In this document: in pieces, positions 62,627 to 64,000 of the stretch
Layout: each line of letters starts with the position of its first letter
Numbering within the stretch: the first letter of the stretch is position 1
Assembly: GCF_042214795.1 (NCBI RefSeq)
Contig: NZ_CP090177.1
Location: forward strand, 2,232,001-2,296,000
DNA length: 64,000 bases
Origin: Arcobacter iocasae
GTDB taxonomy: Bacteria; Campylobacterota; Campylobacteria; Campylobacterales; Arcobacteraceae
Direction of reading: 5' to 3'
Translations under genes and position numbers: made by a program
The notes under the pieces: generated by a model
Databases searched by the model: none
Told to the model about the DNA's origin: nothing
What the model saw: only the letters and a program-made list of their open reading frames with translations

Positions 62627-62903
62627 ATTTATTATATTTAGCTGTTGAAATAACAACACCTTCATATGAAGTTGTTTTAATAGCAGCTAGTATATCAGTT
62701 AGTTTTACTTTATCATTATAAATAACTGTTGCTTTTTTTGTATTTAGTTTAACACTAACTTTCTCTATACCATCAACTTTTTTAATAGCTTTTTTAACAG
62801 CAATAGTACATAAAGGACAGTGCATTTTATCAACTTTTATTATGCTTATATTTGAAGCAAAAATAAAAGAACATAACGATATAAGTAAAATAAGTGTTTT
62901 CAT
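62625..62903 (-). CDS. MerP-like periplasmic heavy-metal-binding protein
   Basis: A 92-residue protein with a signal peptide (MKTLILLISLCSFIFASN) and one HMA domain. The metal motif is MHCPLCTIAVKKAIKKVDGI, a C-x-x-C with Pro-Leu instead of the usual Thr-Ala-Ala pattern. VSVKLNTKKATVIYND is the conserved strand pair. It likely binds mercury, copper or another soft metal and passes it to the MerT-like protein encoded 2 bases upstream. Confidence 0.88.
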   Translation of the reverse strand: MKTLILLISLCSFIFASNISIIKVDKMHCPLCTIAVKKAIKKVDGIEKVSVKLNTKKATVIYNDKVKLTDILAAIKTTSYEGVVISTAKYNK

Positions 62904-62905
62904 AA

Positions 62906-63232
62906 TTACTCCATAAATAGTGGTATTAGTTCAGGGTACAAAAGTAAAAAAAAGATTAAAGAAAAAAATAATGTTGTAAAGATAATTTGTAATACTCTTT
63001 GTTTTTTTGTGCATTTACAAGAAATTTTCTTTTTTAATCTTTTTATTCCAAAAAATAAAAGTGCAAAGGTTAGTATAACCATTGGAATTCTTAAAAAATC
63101 TAGTTCGGTAAAGTATGTCAATACTCCACTTGATATTCCAAAAAATATAAATAAAAATGCTGGCAAACAGCATAGTGTTGATAAAAGAGCAGTTAGTACT
63201 GCTCCTATTATCGGAATATTTATTTTATTCAC
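62906..63232 (-). CDS. MerT-like membrane metal transporter
   Basis: A 108-residue protein with three hydrophobic segments (about 8-37, 47-65 and 84-104). The first contains the paired cysteines ALLSTLCCLPAFLFIFFG of MerT, and the cytoplasmic loop has a second pair, KKISCKCTKKQR, as in MerT. It is slightly shorter than typical MerT (about 116). No merA or merR is seen in the window, so mercury resistance proper is not shown; import of another metal is possible. Its ATG overlaps the stop of the transglutaminase-like gene. Confidence 0.82.
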   Translation of the reverse strand: MNKINIPIIGAVLTALLSTLCCLPAFLFIFFGISSGVLTYFTELDFLRIPMVILTFALLFFGIKRLKKKISCKCTKKQRVLQIIFTTLFFSLIFFLLLYPELIPLFME

Positions 63233-64000
63233 TTATGCTCTTGTGAGATATAGCTATAAGAGAAGTTTTTAGCATCATAGTAATCTAATGGATCTTCTCC
63301 ATTTTCTGCATATGGATATCCTAACATATTAAGTGGATATTGTGCAGGTTTTGGATTAAGTACGAAATCTCTTGCGTAGTTAAATGCTACCCAATTCATT
63401 TCCCAATTTCCAAACATGAATTTTCTAACATCTTTTATTTTTTTATCTTCATTAGTAAGTTTTTCACCAAGTCTTACTTTTGTAACATCAGCTGGATCTG
63501 CTGGAACCCAACCTAAACCACTTAGGTAAAATTCAGCACGACAATGTTGACCACCAGTTATTTTTGCTAAACCATTTGCATCTGCTTTTCCACAAACTTT
63601 GGCAATTTTTGATTTACCAACTCTTATTCCAAATACTTCTCTTGCTGGAATGTTTGCATTTCTAAGTAGTGTTACAAAAACAGAACTAATATCTGTACAT
63701 TTTCCACCATAGATTTTTTCTTCAATTGCTTTTTTAGCATCACCAACTCCACAACCAATTACACTATTATCTCTATACATAGTAGTAACTGTCCAATCAT
63801 AAATTGCTTGAGCTTTTTCAAGTGGAGTTTTTGCATCTTTGATAATATTATCTGTAAATAGTTTCATCTTATCACTTACAGGAATATGAGCAGTTCCTTC
63901 TAAGAATTTTTGAACATCTTTAGGGTAGTTCATGTCATTTTTAGCAAGTTTTAGATTATGTATCTTTTGCATAGTTACCATGTCAATTTTAACAGTTAAG
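63229..64000 (-). CDS. Transglutaminase-like cysteine protease-fold protein, N-terminus beyond window
   Basis: Transglutaminase-like domain with the catalytic cysteine in KIYGGKCTDISSVFVTLLRN, the histidine in GGQHCRAEFYLSGLGWVPAD and the aspartate in the last block (PADPADV). The frame is open from the ATG at 63981 through to the end of the window (preceding codons read LTVKID), so the gene most likely starts outside. The visible part is about 257 residues. It overlaps the MerT-like gene by 4 bases (ATGA), suggesting co-translation with the metal-transport pair. Its substrate is unknown. Confidence 0.85.
   Translation of the reverse strand, partial: LTVKIDMVTMQKIHNLKLAKNDMNYPKDVQKFLEGTAHIPVSDKMKLFTDNIIKDAKTPLEKAQAIYDWTVTTMYRDNSVIGCGVGDAKKAIEEKIYGGKCTDISSVFVTLLRNANIPAREVFGIRVGKSKIAKVCGKADANGLAKITGGQHCRAEFYLSGLGWVPADPADVTKVRLGEKLTNEDKKIKDVRKFMFGNWEMNWVAFNYARDFVLNPKPAQYPLNMLGYPYAENGEDPLDYYDAKNFSYSYISQEHK

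Noticed and set aside
62906..63232. Complete mercury resistance operon
   Set aside because: Only MerT- and MerP-like proteins are present; no MerA reductase or MerR regulator is in the window.
1..64000. CRISPR array, tRNA or rRNA genes
   Set aside because: No regularly spaced direct repeats and no cloverleaf-like sequences were seen in the intergenic gaps, most of which are under 150 bases.

Overview
The window is about 64 kb of AT-rich DNA from an epsilonproteobacterium (Campylobacterota), most likely an Arcobacter-group organism. This is inferred from gene order (pyrH-rpoZ-spoT, pdxA-pdxJ, an LPS heptose block), from the kinase H-box style (NNIAHQWRQPL) and from a predicted secreted ATP-dependent DNA ligase; no 16S gene is present. 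No tRNA, rRNA, CRISPR array, prophage or transposase was seen.

Layout. Positions 1-11063 (minus) are a housekeeping run: spoT (cut by the window edge), rpoZ, pyrH, an AAA ATPase, pdxA, pdxJ, trpE, a SPOR-domain protein, glyA, lysS and a CvpA-like protein, followed by an orphan sensor kinase (11127-13313). Positions 13396-27222 (plus) hold ispG (apparently leaderless), dnaB, cysQ, a nucleotidyltransferase-like protein, a pseudopilin, the ADP-heptose pathway (gmhB, hldD, hldE, gmhA), apt, trpB, a DedA protein, pepA and an HMGL-like aldolase; a periplasmic ATP-dependent DNA ligase lies opposite. Positions 27228-35839 are accessory: a DoxX protein and a flavin split-barrel protein flank a Fur-box-like site, two inverted copies of a three-hairpin repeat fill a 0.6-kb gap, then come a MOSC protein, a two-component system, and a TonB receptor plus esterase behind a palindromic Fur-like box.

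Positions 35846-61484 form the centre of the window: three selenocysteine formate dehydrogenase units. Units 1 and 2 (38048-45013 and 45255-52220) look identical over about 7.0 kb and are direct repeats, yet their promoters differ. Unit 3 (52380-57797) is a diverged paralogue. Each fdhA has an in-frame UGA followed by a SECIS-like hairpin, and the stem covaries between unit 3 and units 1/2. All three units share a -10/palindrome/RBS/ATG layout; in unit 3 the Fe-S gene that should follow is missing and a 55-codon ORF sits in its place. Unit 1 continues into fdhD, a small repeat-containing protein and a divergent cysteine desulfurase, a plausible sulfur route for the molybdenum/tungsten cofactor. 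Next to unit 3 and divergent from it lies a binding-protein/kinase/response-regulator operon, a candidate sensor for the dehydrogenases.

Positions 61526-64000 hold a MarR regulator divergent from a DoxX protein with palindromes between them, a strong bidirectional terminator, MerP-like and MerT-like proteins, and a transglutaminase-like protein cut by the window end.
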